Shown: positions 54,815 to 63,498 of the stretch, piece by piece
Position numbering within the stretch: position 1 is the first letter of the stretch
How the letters are laid out: every line of letters starts with the position of its first letter
Translations under genes and position numbers: made by a program
The notes under the pieces: model-generated
The model's input: the letters and a program-made list of their open reading frames with translations, nothing else
Told to the model about the DNA's origin: nothing
The model's database searches: none
NCBI RefSeq assembly: GCF_001639745.1
Contig: NZ_LTAX01000011.1
Coordinates: 1 to 64,000 of the forward strand
Length of the DNA stretch: 64,000 nucleotides
Source of the DNA: Marinomonas gallaica
Lineage (GTDB): Bacteria; Pseudomonadota; Gammaproteobacteria; Pseudomonadales; Marinomonadaceae
Direction: 5' to 3'

Positions 54815-55809
54815 GTTCGTCCCCCTAAAGAAAAGTCTAGGCGTCGTGTTGCGAGTAAAGCGACAGCCACAAACAGTAAGGAAAGCGCGCCCAGCCAATG
54901 GAAAAGGGTGGTTTTAGGGCGTTGTAAAATATCACTGGAAGGTATGGGCTCTAATTTATCTAGAAGCACATAGACTTGACGTAATTCTTGAGTGCTGCGT
55001 GCTCTGAAAAACTGTCCGCCTGTTAAGTGAGCAATGTTAGTGAGTAAGGGTTCATCCAAATCACTGGAAGGGTTGACGACCTTTGGGCCGAAAAAACCTG
55101 GCCTGATCATGTGTTCAGCACCAATCCCGATGGTATGAATGGTAACACCTTGTTTGGCCGCATAGTCAGCTGCTTGCAAAGGGCTAACTCGTCCCGCTGT
55201 ATTAGCGCCGTCGGTCATGAGGATAAGCACTTTTTGATCAGCAGGTTTGTCCTGTAGACGCTTAATGCCTAGCCCAATCGCATCACCAATCGCAGTTTGT
55301 TCTCCAGCAAAGCCAATTTGGCTTTCCTGAATTAATTGATTGATGGTTTCTAAATCATAGCTTAACGGTGCTTGAAGGTAGGCTTTGCTGCCAAATACAA
55401 TAATACCAATACGGTCACCACGGCGTTCTCTAATAAATTGAGAAAGCACTTCTTTGGCGGCGCTCAAGCGATCGGCTGTACGGTCATTTAGAGTCATATC
55501 AGAGATTTGCATGCTACCGGACAAATCTAATGCAATTAATAGGTCTCTACCAGTTGGCGGGATTTGTGTTGCTTCTCCAAGCCAAGCGGGACGTGAAAGG
55601 GCCAGCACTATGGTTAGCCAAGCACACATAAGAAGAATCAAAGTCAGCCTAATGCGATTGCGGCCATGGTGCTGTGGTGCCTTAGCTAAAAATTGGCTAT
55701 GGCGCCAATAAATGTGTGTGGCATTGGCGTTTTTGCCACGGGCTCGCCACAAAAAAAAGAACGGCAAAGGGAGTAGAAGTAGCGCCCAAGGCCATTGTAA
55801 ATCAAGCAT
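54811..55809 (-). CDS. batA: BatA-like VWA protein
   Basis: 332 residues with two N-terminal membrane helices (about 5-20 and 50-70), a VWA domain with a full MIDAS DLSGSM (about 93-98), TxxD-type LMTDGANTAG, and a C-terminal membrane helix (about 305-322). BatA and BatB are thought to form a metal-ion-dependent adhesion-type complex in the membrane. Overlaps DUF4381 by 8 bases. Confidence 0.87.
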   Translation of the reverse strand: MLDLQWPWALLLLPLPFFFLWRARGKNANATHIYWRHSQFLAKAPQHHGRNRIRLTLILLMCAWLTIVLALSRPAWLGEATQIPPTGRDLLIALDLSGSMQISDMTLNDRTADRLSAAKEVLSQFIRERRGDRIGIIVFGSKAYLQAPLSYDLETINQLIQESQIGFAGEQTAIGDAIGLGIKRLQDKPADQKVLILMTDGANTAGRVSPLQAADYAAKQGVTIHTIGIGAEHMIRPGFFGPKVVNPSSDLDEPLLTNIAHLTGGQFFRARSTQELRQVYVLLDKLEPIPSSDILQRPKTTLFHWLGALSLLFVAVALLATRRLDFSLGGRT

Positions 55810-56269
55810 GGTGCTTCCTTATCCAATAGCTTGTTAGCCGGACTAGATTTGATCGCTGTTGCGCTGTAAGTTGACTGTCTGGACGATACAGGTCTTCGGT
55901 AAAGATCTGTTCGAACTCTGCGAATGACCATTTTGCTCGTTTGAGCTGTTTATCTAAAATAGGGAGTAACGCTTTAGTTGTGCAGCTTGCCAGTGGCTCA
56001 TGACCTTCGGTGATGAGGCAGCGCTTAATTACGCTGATACAGCCTTCGACTAACGCTTTATCTGAGGCTTGCTTGACTTCATTGAGCGCTTGTAATGCTT
56101 CACGGCGATAGGCTCTGTGTTTATGTCGAAGTATTGCTATGGTAATGATGACGGCAATCAACAACAGGAAAGCAGCCAAAACGATCCAAGACCACCAGAC
56201 AGGGGGCCAATTAGGAATCGCGTCTGGCAGCAAATAGGCCGTATTTGGTAATTCAATAGCGTCGGACAT
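55802..56269 (-). CDS. DUF4381 membrane protein
   Basis: 155 residues with one membrane helix (about 25-50, WWSWIVLAAFLLLIAVIITI). The start ending in IPNWPPVWWSW is a DUF4381 signature. Cytoplasmic C-terminal domain with FAEFEQIFTEDLYRP. Always found between DUF58 and BatA genes; function unknown. Overlaps DUF58 by 1 base. Confidence 0.82.
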   Translation of the reverse strand: MSDAIELPNTAYLLPDAIPNWPPVWWSWIVLAAFLLLIAVIITIAILRHKHRAYRREALQALNEVKQASDKALVEGCISVIKRCLITEGHEPLASCTTKALLPILDKQLKRAKWSFAEFEQIFTEDLYRPDSQLTAQQRSNLVRLTSYWIRKHHA

Positions 56270-57168
56270 CAGTGTAAGACTCCACGTGCTAGCAGCTCGG
56301 TGGTGATCGCTATCGGTGAATGATTGACATCAAATACATAATGACCGACCCCAAGTTGTGTCAATAAGCTTTCATGTTGTTGAGCGAGCTTTGCAAAATG
56401 CTGCTGTGCAGCAGAACGCTGCGCACTGCTTATATGCAGCGTACTTTTGGTGCTCTGATTGGCAAATTGATAGTGTCCGTTTGGCAGACAAAAAGCGCTA
56501 GCGTCCTCAACAGATACCCAATGCACGCGATTGTGCTGAGCTAATCGTTGAAGATGGGCTTTGTTTGTCTCATCCATTGCAATGTGATCACTGAGCACAA
56601 TGACCGAGTAGCCCTTAAATTGACTTAAATTGGGCATTTGATAGGCCGCCGGTTGCAGCGCTCGTTGTTTAATGAGGGTCGCGTGCGCAAGCTGTTCGCT
56701 GAAAAAGCGCCAGTCTTTAATGTTTGGCGTGATGCAGAACTGATTGTCGTTTTGACTGACAAAACCGACGTTTTCTCGTTGGGCATAACTGCGCCATGCA
56801 ATGATGGCAGCCAGTTGAGCTAGGCGTGTACTGATGAATGTGGTTTGAGTGCCAAAGTAAGCGTCTGGCGATAGGCTGAATAGAATCAATGTACGATGCT
56901 CCACATCCTCCGTGTACACTCGAGTATGTGCAATACCAGTACGCGCTGTGACGCGCCAGTCCATATGGCGAGCTTCGTCGCTAACATCATAAGGTCGTAT
57001 TTCGTGCAGCTCTAAGCCGTGACCTCGCTTTTTACTAATAATGCTGCCTGATCGCAAACGAGCACGGCGCATTGAACGAGCTTTGCCTAATGCGTTTGCT
57101 ACGGCGGCTAGTTCCAAAATATGGGCTTGAGTTAATTCTGGTGAGATAGGGCTAAGCAGAGTATCCAT
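56269..57168 (-). CDS. DUF58 domain protein
   Basis: 299 residues. The DUF58 signature G-x-E-xxE-xRPY-xxGD-xxRxIDWRxTAR appears here as ELHEIRPYDVSDEARHMDWRVTART (about 52-76, read in parts), followed by a VWA-like fold. Standard partner of MoxR ATPases. Begins 3 bases after the moxR stop. Confidence 0.87.
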   Translation of the reverse strand: MDTLLSPISPELTQAHILELAAVANALGKARSMRRARLRSGSIISKKRGHGLELHEIRPYDVSDEARHMDWRVTARTGIAHTRVYTEDVEHRTLILFSLSPDAYFGTQTTFISTRLAQLAAIIAWRSYAQRENVGFVSQNDNQFCITPNIKDWRFFSEQLAHATLIKQRALQPAAYQMPNLSQFKGYSVIVLSDHIAMDETNKAHLQRLAQHNRVHWVSVEDASAFCLPNGHYQFANQSTKSTLHISSAQRSAAQQHFAKLAQQHESLLTQLGVGHYVFDVNHSPIAITTELLARGVLH

Positions 57169-57171
57169 AAA

Positions 57172-58137
57172 TTAAAGCACGGGCACTTGGGTTAAAATCC
57201 TATTGATTAACTGATCGTTGCTAATGTTTTGCGCAACAGCCTGAAATGATGAAACAATTCTGTGACGAAAAACGTTATGAATAACGCCGCGCACATCATC
57301 TGGCGTAACAAAATCTCGCCCAGCAAGCAGTGCATGAGCACGTGCGCAACGGTCTAGCGCAAGTGTTGCGCGTGGGCTCACGCCAAAATCAATCAAGCTG
57401 CCCATCTGACCATCGTCTTCAAAGTACTTTTCCGGATGACGGGTTGCCATGACAAGGTGCACGATGTACTGCTCAACTGAGTCTGCCATGTATATGTTCA
57501 GTGCTGCTTTTTGCAGTGATGAAATGTCTTCCAAACTTAGTACGGCTGCTGGCGCTTCTGTATTAGAAAATTTGTCCTGCTCGCGGATCAACCGTAAAAC
57601 TTTAAGTTCGGTTTCCATGTCAGGATAGTCAACTTGAATTTTCATCAGAAAACGATCAAGTTGCGCCTCAGGAAGGGGGTACGTACCTTCTTGTTCGATG
57701 GGGTTTTGTGTCGCAATGACAAAAAATTGCGCTGACAGTGGGTAAGTGGTGTTACCAACGGTAATTTGTCGCTCGCCCATTGCTTCGAGTAAAGCCGATT
57801 GTACTTTTGCTGGTGCGCGATTGATTTCATCCGCTAGGACAATGTCGTGCATGATTGGGCCAAGGGTGAACTGAAACTGTCCAGTATGTTGCTGATATAT
57901 ATCAGAGCCAGTGACGTCACCAGGAAGCAAGTCAGGCGTGAACTGAATGCGTTGAAAGCTTGCATCAATGGTTTTTGCTAATGCCTTAGCAGCTGTCGTC
58001 TTAGCAATGCCAGGAGGCCCTTCTAATAACACATGGCCTTTGGCGATAAGCCCAATTAATAGATCATTAATTAATGACTCTTGCCCAACAATGGCATGAT
58101 TTAAGTGCTCTTTTAGTCGATCAATGACTGCTTCCAT
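57172..58137 (-). CDS. moxR: MoxR-family AAA+ ATPase
   Basis: 321 residues. Walker A EGPPGIAKT (about 40-48), Walker B VLADEINRAPAKVQSALLEAMGE (in parts), sensor 1 ATQNP and the C-terminal lid. MoxR ATPases act as chaperones for VWA-containing partners, which fits the batA/batB neighbours. The ATG at 58137 with a weak ribosome binding site is preferred over a longer frame from 58203, whose extension lacks family similarity. First gene of the minus-strand unit; the 137-bp gap to DUF2835 holds the promoter. Confidence 0.9.
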   Translation of the reverse strand: MEAVIDRLKEHLNHAIVGQESLINDLLIGLIAKGHVLLEGPPGIAKTTAAKALAKTIDASFQRIQFTPDLLPGDVTGSDIYQQHTGQFQFTLGPIMHDIVLADEINRAPAKVQSALLEAMGERQITVGNTTYPLSAQFFVIATQNPIEQEGTYPLPEAQLDRFLMKIQVDYPDMETELKVLRLIREQDKFSNTEAPAAVLSLEDISSLQKAALNIYMADSVEQYIVHLVMATRHPEKYFEDDGQMGSLIDFGVSPRATLALDRCARAHALLAGRDFVTPDDVRGVIHNVFRHRIVSSFQAVAQNISNDQLINRILTQVPVL

Positions 58138-58274
58138 ACTTCTGTAAGCCCTTATACTGCTGTCAAAATACCCGTTGAGACAATATAATAACCAGCATCG
58201 CATCTAAGTTAAAACCTCTTCTTGGGCAAGTTCTGCTAAGAATGATCCAAGAAGCGTTGAACCCAAGGTAAATC

Positions 58275-58496
58275 ATGGCAACAGTTACTGTCGATATAAG
58301 TCTACCTGCTTATAAATACAAGGAAATGTATCAAGGCTCGGTGAAGTATTTAGTGGCAAAAAGTCGAGATGGACGCATGATCCAACTTCCTCTGTCGATT
58401 TTTCAACGTTTCGTCACGCACAAAGGTGTTTATGGCGCTTTTCAGATTGAATTCGATGACAACAAGAAACTTGTCAATATTGATAAACTATTTTAA
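58275..58496 (+). CDS. DUF2835 family protein
   Basis: 73 residues, basic-start small protein. VDISLPAYKYKEMYQGSVKYLVAKSRDG and IQLPLSIFQRFVTHKGVYGAFQI (both read in parts) match DUF2835, where YxxYYxG-V..V...A.dGrriqFPA..LRpFvt..GI.G.F.i is conserved. Function unknown. Just 34 bases before pyrD, so probably in one transcript. Confidence 0.8.
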   Translation: MATVTVDISLPAYKYKEMYQGSVKYLVAKSRDGRMIQLPLSIFQRFVTHKGVYGAFQIEFDDNKKLVNIDKLF

Positions 58497-58530
58497 CCCT
58501 TTTATTTAAATGATCATTAGGCTGACCCAT

Positions 58531-59571
58531 ATGTACAATTTAGCACGTTCCCTGCTGTTTAAATTAGATCCCGAAGTATCCCATGAATTGTCGCTGGATG
58601 TACTAGGTGCATCAGCCCGCCTAGGCTTGACATCTTTATACGCTCACGAGGAAGCGGCAACGCCGGTGAATGTGATGGGGATTGATTTTCCAAATGCAGT
58701 TGGACTTGCGGCAGGCCTTGATAAAAATGCCGATGCGTTTGAAGCGCTGGGGGCATTGGGGTTTGGTTTTGTGGAAGTAGGTACTGTCACACCAAAAGGT
58801 CAGGCTGGTAATCCCAAACCGCGTCTTTTTCGCTTGCCAGAGCATGACGCGATCATCAACCGCATGGGGTTCAATAATAAAGGCGTAGACCATATGGTGG
58901 CACGTATTCGCAAGCACAACTATAAAGGTGTGCTGGGTGTGAATATCGGTAAAAATTTGAGCACGTCGGTAGAAGGGGCGGCAGCGGATTACTTGGCATG
59001 TCTTGAACAGGTAATTCCTTATGCGGATTACATCACTGCGAACATTAGCTCTCCCAATACACCAGGGCTTCGGTCGCTTCAGTTTGGCGATAGTTTAGCG
59101 CAGTTGATTGCGCCACTGGTGGAAGCGAAGCAGCGTTATGCAGATGAACACGGGCGTCGAGTACCATTAGCTGTTAAAATTGCCCCAGACATGAGCGATG
59201 ATGAAATTAAAATGGTAGCGGATACCCTTGTCGATCAAAAAATCGATGCAATCATTGCGACCAATACGACATTATCACGTACAGCTGTTATCGGTCATGA
59301 ACACGCAAACGAAGCTGGTGGATTAAGTGGCGCGCCAGTGCGTGATGCTTCAACTCATGTAGTGCGCGTACTGTGTGATCATTTACAGAATGAACTGCCA
59401 GTAATTGGCGTGGGTGGTATTTTGTCAGGTGCGGATGCGGCCGAAAAAATGCAAGCGGGTGCTAAACTTGTACAAATTTACTCTGGCTTTATTTATCGAG
59501 GCCCAGAGTTAGTTCATGAAGCGATTGCCGCCACTGATGGTTATATTCGCGAAAACCACTTAGGTAAGTAA
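58531..59571 (+). CDS. pyrD: Dihydroorotate dehydrogenase, quinone-dependent (class 2)
   Basis: Pyrimidine synthesis, oxidises dihydroorotate with FMN and passes electrons to quinone at the membrane. About 346 residues. N-terminal amphipathic helix ([20 protein letters not shown] region), [18 protein letters not shown], and catalytic Ser in [14 protein letters not shown], with GVGGI near the end. Start ATG 58531 chosen over 58510 by family alignment. Near rmf and rlmKL, an association also seen in E. coli. Confidence 0.94.
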   Translation: MYNLARSLLFKLDPEVSHELSLDVLGASARLGLTSLYAHEEAATPVNVMGIDFPNAVGLAAGLDKNADAFEALGALGFGFVEVGTVTPKGQAGNPKPRLFRLPEHDAIINRMGFNNKGVDHMVARIRKHNYKGVLGVNIGKNLSTSVEGAAADYLACLEQVIPYADYITANISSPNTPGLRSLQFGDSLAQLIAPLVEAKQRYADEHGRRVPLAVKIAPDMSDDEIKMVADTLVDQKIDAIIATNTTLSRTAVIGHEHANEAGGLSGAPVRDASTHVVRVLCDHLQNELPVIGVGGILSGADAAEKMQAGAKLVQIYSGFIYRGPELVHEAIAATDGYIRENHLGK

Positions 59572-59576
59572 ACGAA

Positions 59577-59603
59577 AAGGCCAGTCGGTTAGACTGGCCT
59601 CCT
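59577..59603 (-). terminator. Terminator between pyrD and rmf
   Basis: AGGCCAGTC-GGTTA-GACTGGCCT stem of 9 bp. On the minus strand a T-rich run (TTTTCGTTT) follows, so it fits rmf better; a short CCTTT follows on the plus side. Confidence 0.7.
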
Positions 59604-59610
59604 TTAAGAA

Positions 59611-59829
59611 TTAAGTGGTTGACTGAGAAAAACCGGCAGCTTTGTAAGTGCCGTCAACTGGGGTGAGACCATCCCACATGTCTACGCGACCTTCACGCCA
59701 ACCGGCTAACCAATCGGGTCGAGCGGAAGAGTGACACTGTTGCGATAGGCCTTTTGAACGTCCGGCCATACCGGCACGATAGCCACGCACATACGCTCTT
59801 TGATGAAGATCTCGTTTTTGTTTCTTCAT
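59611..59829 (-). CDS. rmf: Ribosome modulation factor
   Basis: Promotes 100S ribosome dimers in stationary phase. 72 residues; starts MKKQKRDLHQRAYVRGYRAG, with AGMAGRSKGL and WLAGWREGRVDMWDG matching RMF (family: MKRQKRD...AHxRGYxAGxxGRSK...WLxGWREA). E. coli RMF is 55 residues, so this one has a C-terminal extension of about 15 (TPVDGTYKAAGFSQSTT region). Divergent from rlmKL with a 124-bp spacer. Confidence 0.92.
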   Translation of the reverse strand: MKKQKRDLHQRAYVRGYRAGMAGRSKGLSQQCHSSARPDWLAGWREGRVDMWDGLTPVDGTYKAAGFSQSTT

Positions 59830-59953
59830 AAATAAGTTCCTCTCAGTTCTCTTTTCAGTGTAAGTGAACTTTAATTAATAGTAGAGGGCGGTGCGTTTGT
59901 CTAAAAACACTTTGCTCTAACGAAATTCAAAAATTCACCAAAAAGTAATAAAC

Positions 59954-62122
59954 ATGACATATAACTCTGAACTACCTCCTAGTGACGTTAGCGAACAATC
60001 GATATCACTGGAATTGACTTGCCCGATCGGCTTGGAAAACATTCTAGAAAAAGAGCTTCATGATCTAGGATTGTCTAATACACGCCTAGGCGAAGCTCAA
60101 GTTAAGCTGTCTACTGATTTGCGTGGCATGTATTTAGCCTGTCTATGGTCACGTGTGGCAACACGCGTCATGATGCCTCTAGCAACATTTAAAGTGGACT
60201 CGGCGGATGATCTGTACCAAGGCGTATCGGACATTGACTGGTCAGAACACCTTCATGCTGACAATACCATTGCGATTGATTGCCACGGTACCAATCACTC
60301 TATACGAAACACACAATTTGGTGCGGTACGTACAAAAGATGCCATAGCCGATTATTTTACTAAATTAAATGGTCGCCGACCGAGTGTTGAAAAACAAAAC
60401 CCTGACATTCGTATTGCCGTGAAGATTAGACGTGATCAAGCAATTGTTAGCTTGGATCTGTCAGGCGAAAGTATGCACCGTCGCGGTTATCGTCAGCATG
60501 GTGCTATGGCGCCGTTAAAAGAAAACCTAGCAGCTGGTTTATTGTTGCGTGTAGGTTGGAGCAAAGACTCTAAGTATCAACAGATCGTTGATCCCATGTG
60601 TGGCTCGGCAACTTTCTTGGTTGAAGCAGCTTTAATCTCCATGAACATCGCGCCAGGTTCGCGTCGTCAGTACTGGGGCTTTAAAGGTTGGAAGAAGCAT
60701 GATCATCGTCTATGGCAACAGCTTAACGACATCGCTAAGAACGAGCGCGTTGCGCCAAGTGAGTTAACGGTGTCTTTCCAAGGTACAGACCGAGAACAAA
60801 AAGCGATTGCTGCGTCCCGTGAAAATATTAAGCGTGCAGGCCTGACTGGGGTGATCGATGTCAGCATGTCTGCTTTTCAGCAGCACGATTTTGACTGGTC
60901 TAAGCAACCGACGCTGATCATTGTTAACCCGCCTTACGGTGAACGCTTAGGGGATGAGATGGCGCTGGTAGCGCTGTATCGTCAACTTGGCGATTGGGCG
61001 ATCGAAAATGCGATGGAAGGGGATATGATGTTGTTAACGAGCAGTGAGAACTTGGCTCGTCAGATTCCGATTCGTCCTGAGAAATCCACTCGTGTTATCA
61101 ATGGGGGCCTAGAATGTCGTGCCTACCGTTTTCCAATTGCTGAAGATCGCATTAAAGCTGGCAGCCGAGAGCAAGTAGGTTTGTCATCGGGTGCGCAAAT
61201 GGTGGTCAACCGTTTGCAGAAAAACCAGAAGAAGCTGAACAAGTGGCTCGAGCGTGAAAAAATCACCTGTTACCGTGTTTACGATGCGGACATGCCTGAA
61301 TACTCTGTTGCAGTAGATATTTACAATGATTGGGCACATGTGCAAGAGTACCAAGCACCTAAAAGTGTCGACGAACAAAAAGCGCAACAACGCCTATTTG
61401 AAGTTGTCTCGGCCATCCCGACCGCGTTGAACATTCCTGAAACGAATGTGGTTGTGAAGCAACGTATACGTCAATCAGGTAAGCAGCAATATGAGAAAGT
61501 GGATCAGCTAAACCACGAAATGTTTGTTGAAGAATACGGCTGCGACTTCATTGTAAATTTGAAAGATTACCTGGATACCGGGTTATTCTTAGATCACCGC
61601 CCAGTACGTAAGATCATTCAAGAAAAAGCCAATGGTAAGCGCTTCTTAAATCTGTTCTGTTACACTGCGTCAGGTTCGGTCCATGCTGGGCAGGGTGGTG
61701 CTAAAACCAGTTTAAGTGTTGATATGTCCAATACTTATACTGAATGGGCGCGTCGTAATCTTGAGTTAAATGAGTTTTCAGATCGTGATCATAAAGTGGT
61801 TCGAGCAGATTGCTTTGAATGGTTGCGTAAAGCTGAAGACGAGTTCGATTTGATTTTTATGGACCCACCGACTTTCTCGAATTCGAAAAAAATGGCCGGT
61901 GTATTGGATATTCAACGTGATCATGTTGATCTGATTGATTTGGCCATGGCCCGTTTGCATCAAGAAGGTGAGTTGATTTTCTCTAATAACTATCGTCGTT
62001 TTGAGCTGGACTCAGAGCTAAATGAACGTTATGAGATTGAAAACATTACTCGCCAATCGTTAGATCCTGACTTTGATAGAAATCAAAAGATTCACCAATG
62101 TTGGATTCTAAAGCATAAGTAG
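59954..62122 (+). CDS. rlmL: Bifunctional 23S rRNA methyltransferase RlmKL
   Basis: Methylates G2445 (RlmL part) and G2069 (RlmK part) of 23S rRNA. 722 residues. THUMP domain (about 60-160), RlmL methyltransferase with DPMCGSATFLVEAA and the NPPYGERLG catalytic motif, then the RlmK half (about 420-722) with NLFCYTASGSVHA and DPPTFSNSKKM. Length matches E. coli YcbY/RlmL (702). Lies in the pyrD-rmf neighbourhood. Confidence 0.94.
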   Translation: MTYNSELPPSDVSEQSISLELTCPIGLENILEKELHDLGLSNTRLGEAQVKLSTDLRGMYLACLWSRVATRVMMPLATFKVDSADDLYQGVSDIDWSEHLHADNTIAIDCHGTNHSIRNTQFGAVRTKDAIADYFTKLNGRRPSVEKQNPDIRIAVKIRRDQAIVSLDLSGESMHRRGYRQHGAMAPLKENLAAGLLLRVGWSKDSKYQQIVDPMCGSATFLVEAALISMNIAPGSRRQYWGFKGWKKHDHRLWQQLNDIAKNERVAPSELTVSFQGTDREQKAIAASRENIKRAGLTGVIDVSMSAFQQHDFDWSKQPTLIIVNPPYGERLGDEMALVALYRQLGDWAIENAMEGDMMLLTSSENLARQIPIRPEKSTRVINGGLECRAYRFPIAEDRIKAGSREQVGLSSGAQMVVNRLQKNQKKLNKWLEREKITCYRVYDADMPEYSVAVDIYNDWAHVQEYQAPKSVDEQKAQQRLFEVVSAIPTALNIPETNVVVKQRIRQSGKQQYEKVDQLNHEMFVEEYGCDFIVNLKDYLDTGLFLDHRPVRKIIQEKANGKRFLNLFCYTASGSVHAGQGGAKTSLSVDMSNTYTEWARRNLELNEFSDRDHKVVRADCFEWLRKAEDEFDLIFMDPPTFSNSKKMAGVLDIQRDHVDLIDLAMARLHQEGELIFSNNYRRFELDSELNERYEIENITRQSLDPDFDRNQKIHQCWILKHK

Positions 62123-62211
62123 TAAATAGAACTTTTCCCCATTAATTCAGAGTCCTCGACCATCCTAACCGCTTGGTCGAGGCCCCTGAGTCTTTAAAAG
62201 TAACTGGAACT

Positions 62212-63069
62212 ATGAGTAAAACATATCGATTAGTGATTAGCTGCCCTGACCGAGTAGGGATTGTGGCGGCTGTTAGCCAATATTTAAATGAGCGCAATGG
62301 TTCGATTGTTGAAGCGAATCATCATACTGATGCTGAACAGAAATGGTTCTTTATGCGCCATGTGATTGATGCTGACAGTATGAGCGTCGACTTAGACACG
62401 TTTCGTCGTGAGTTCTCTAAAATTGCTGGAGCATACGACATGGACTGGTTTATCAATGACAGTGATGACAAGCCAAAAGTCATGTTGATGGCGACTAAAG
62501 AGTCTCATTGTTTGAATGATTTGTTGCATCGTTGGCACACGGGCGAACTAAGTTGCGACATCGTAGGGGTGATCGCGAATCATGATGATCTTCGTTCCAT
62601 GGTTGAGTGGTATAACATTCCCTATCACTGCATCAATGTGCCCAAAGAAGATAAAATGCCAGCCTTCAAAGCCATTGAAAAAGCCATTGATGAATCCGGT
62701 GCGGATACGGTGGTGCTTGCCCGCTATATGCAGATTTTTCCCGAGTATTTATGTGAGAAATACCGTTTCCGTGTGATTAATATTCATCACAGCTTCTTGC
62801 CTTCATTTATTGGTGCTAAGCCTTATCATCAAGCGGCCGTTCGAGGGGTGAAGTTGATTGGTGCGACGTGTCATTACGTAACAGCAGATCTAGATGCGGG
62901 TCCGATCATTGAACAAGATGTGATTCGAGTTCGTCACAGTCATTCGGCGACCGATATGGTCCGTTTGGGTAAAGACATTGAGAAGCTTGTGCTTTCTCGG
63001 GGGCTTCGTTTCCACATTGAAGATCGTGTATTGGTTCACGGTAATAAGACGGTTGTCTTTTCACAATAG
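62212..63069 (+). CDS. purU: Formyltetrahydrofolate deformylase
   Basis: Releases formate from 10-formyl-THF, used for formate balance with PurT. 285 residues: N-terminal ACT domain (about 7-85, RLVISCPDRVGIVAAVSQYL), then a formyltransferase-type domain with NIHHSFLPSFIGAKPYHQA (catalytic His) and GATCHYVTADLDAGPII (catalytic Asp). Start ATG 62212 chosen by family start over one at 62173. Confidence 0.93.
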   Translation: MSKTYRLVISCPDRVGIVAAVSQYLNERNGSIVEANHHTDAEQKWFFMRHVIDADSMSVDLDTFRREFSKIAGAYDMDWFINDSDDKPKVMLMATKESHCLNDLLHRWHTGELSCDIVGVIANHDDLRSMVEWYNIPYHCINVPKEDKMPAFKAIEKAIDESGADTVVLARYMQIFPEYLCEKYRFRVINIHHSFLPSFIGAKPYHQAAVRGVKLIGATCHYVTADLDAGPIIEQDVIRVRHSHSATDMVRLGKDIEKLVLSRGLRFHIEDRVLVHGNKTVVFSQ

Positions 63070-63191
63070 GGCCACCATATGAGGGTAGGCTGTTAATATC
63101 TGGCTTGCCCTTTCTTTTAATATCACTTCGTTATTTAAAATATTGTCTATAGTTACCTGAGTAAATCCATTTGTTGGTTAAGGGTGACGAG

Positions 63192-63452
63192 ATGAAATTG
63201 AAACTAACACCAACCCAAAATCTGTGTGTCGGGTTTCTCGAGACGGGTTTCGAATTGATCCAGGTAGATGATCAATACTTCTTTGTTAAAGGCGAGCGTC
63301 GGCAAAAAGTTCTTCCTAAGACGCTGGATGCTTTAGTCAGCCGTGGCGCGTTGTTGCATACGCGAGAGGGTAAATACGAGCTGAGTGACGAGTTCAAGCA
63401 GCATCGCAAAGAAATGCGCTCTATGGTGGAATCAAAACACGTCCGTCACTGA
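63192..63452 (+). CDS. Small unrecognised protein
   Basis: 86 residues, basic, soluble, no signal peptide. I do not recognise the family. The first half has beta-like segments (FELIQVDD, YFFVKGE) and the C-terminal half, LPKTLDALVSRGALLHTREGKYELSDEF (read in parts), has the pattern of a winged-helix strand-turn. AGGGTG lies 5 bases before the ATG at 63192; an earlier start at 63171 is less likely. The stop codon lies in a long inverted repeat. Confidence 0.5.
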   Translation: MKLKLTPTQNLCVGFLETGFELIQVDDQYFFVKGERRQKVLPKTLDALVSRGALLHTREGKYELSDEFKQHRKEMRSMVESKHVRH

Positions 63453-63480
63453 AGTGTTGCGGTAGTGTCTTCAGTGACGG
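63443..63480. repeat. 12-bp perfect inverted repeat overlapping the gene end
   Basis: CCGTCACTGAAG at 63443-63454 and CTTCAGTGACGG at 63469-63480 with a 14-base loop. The TGA stop (63450-63452) lies in the left arm. No T-run follows directly on either side, so a classical terminator is doubtful. Lies between convergent genes. Confidence 0.6.
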
Positions 63481-63498
63481 ATGTTGGTTGTTTGCTGT

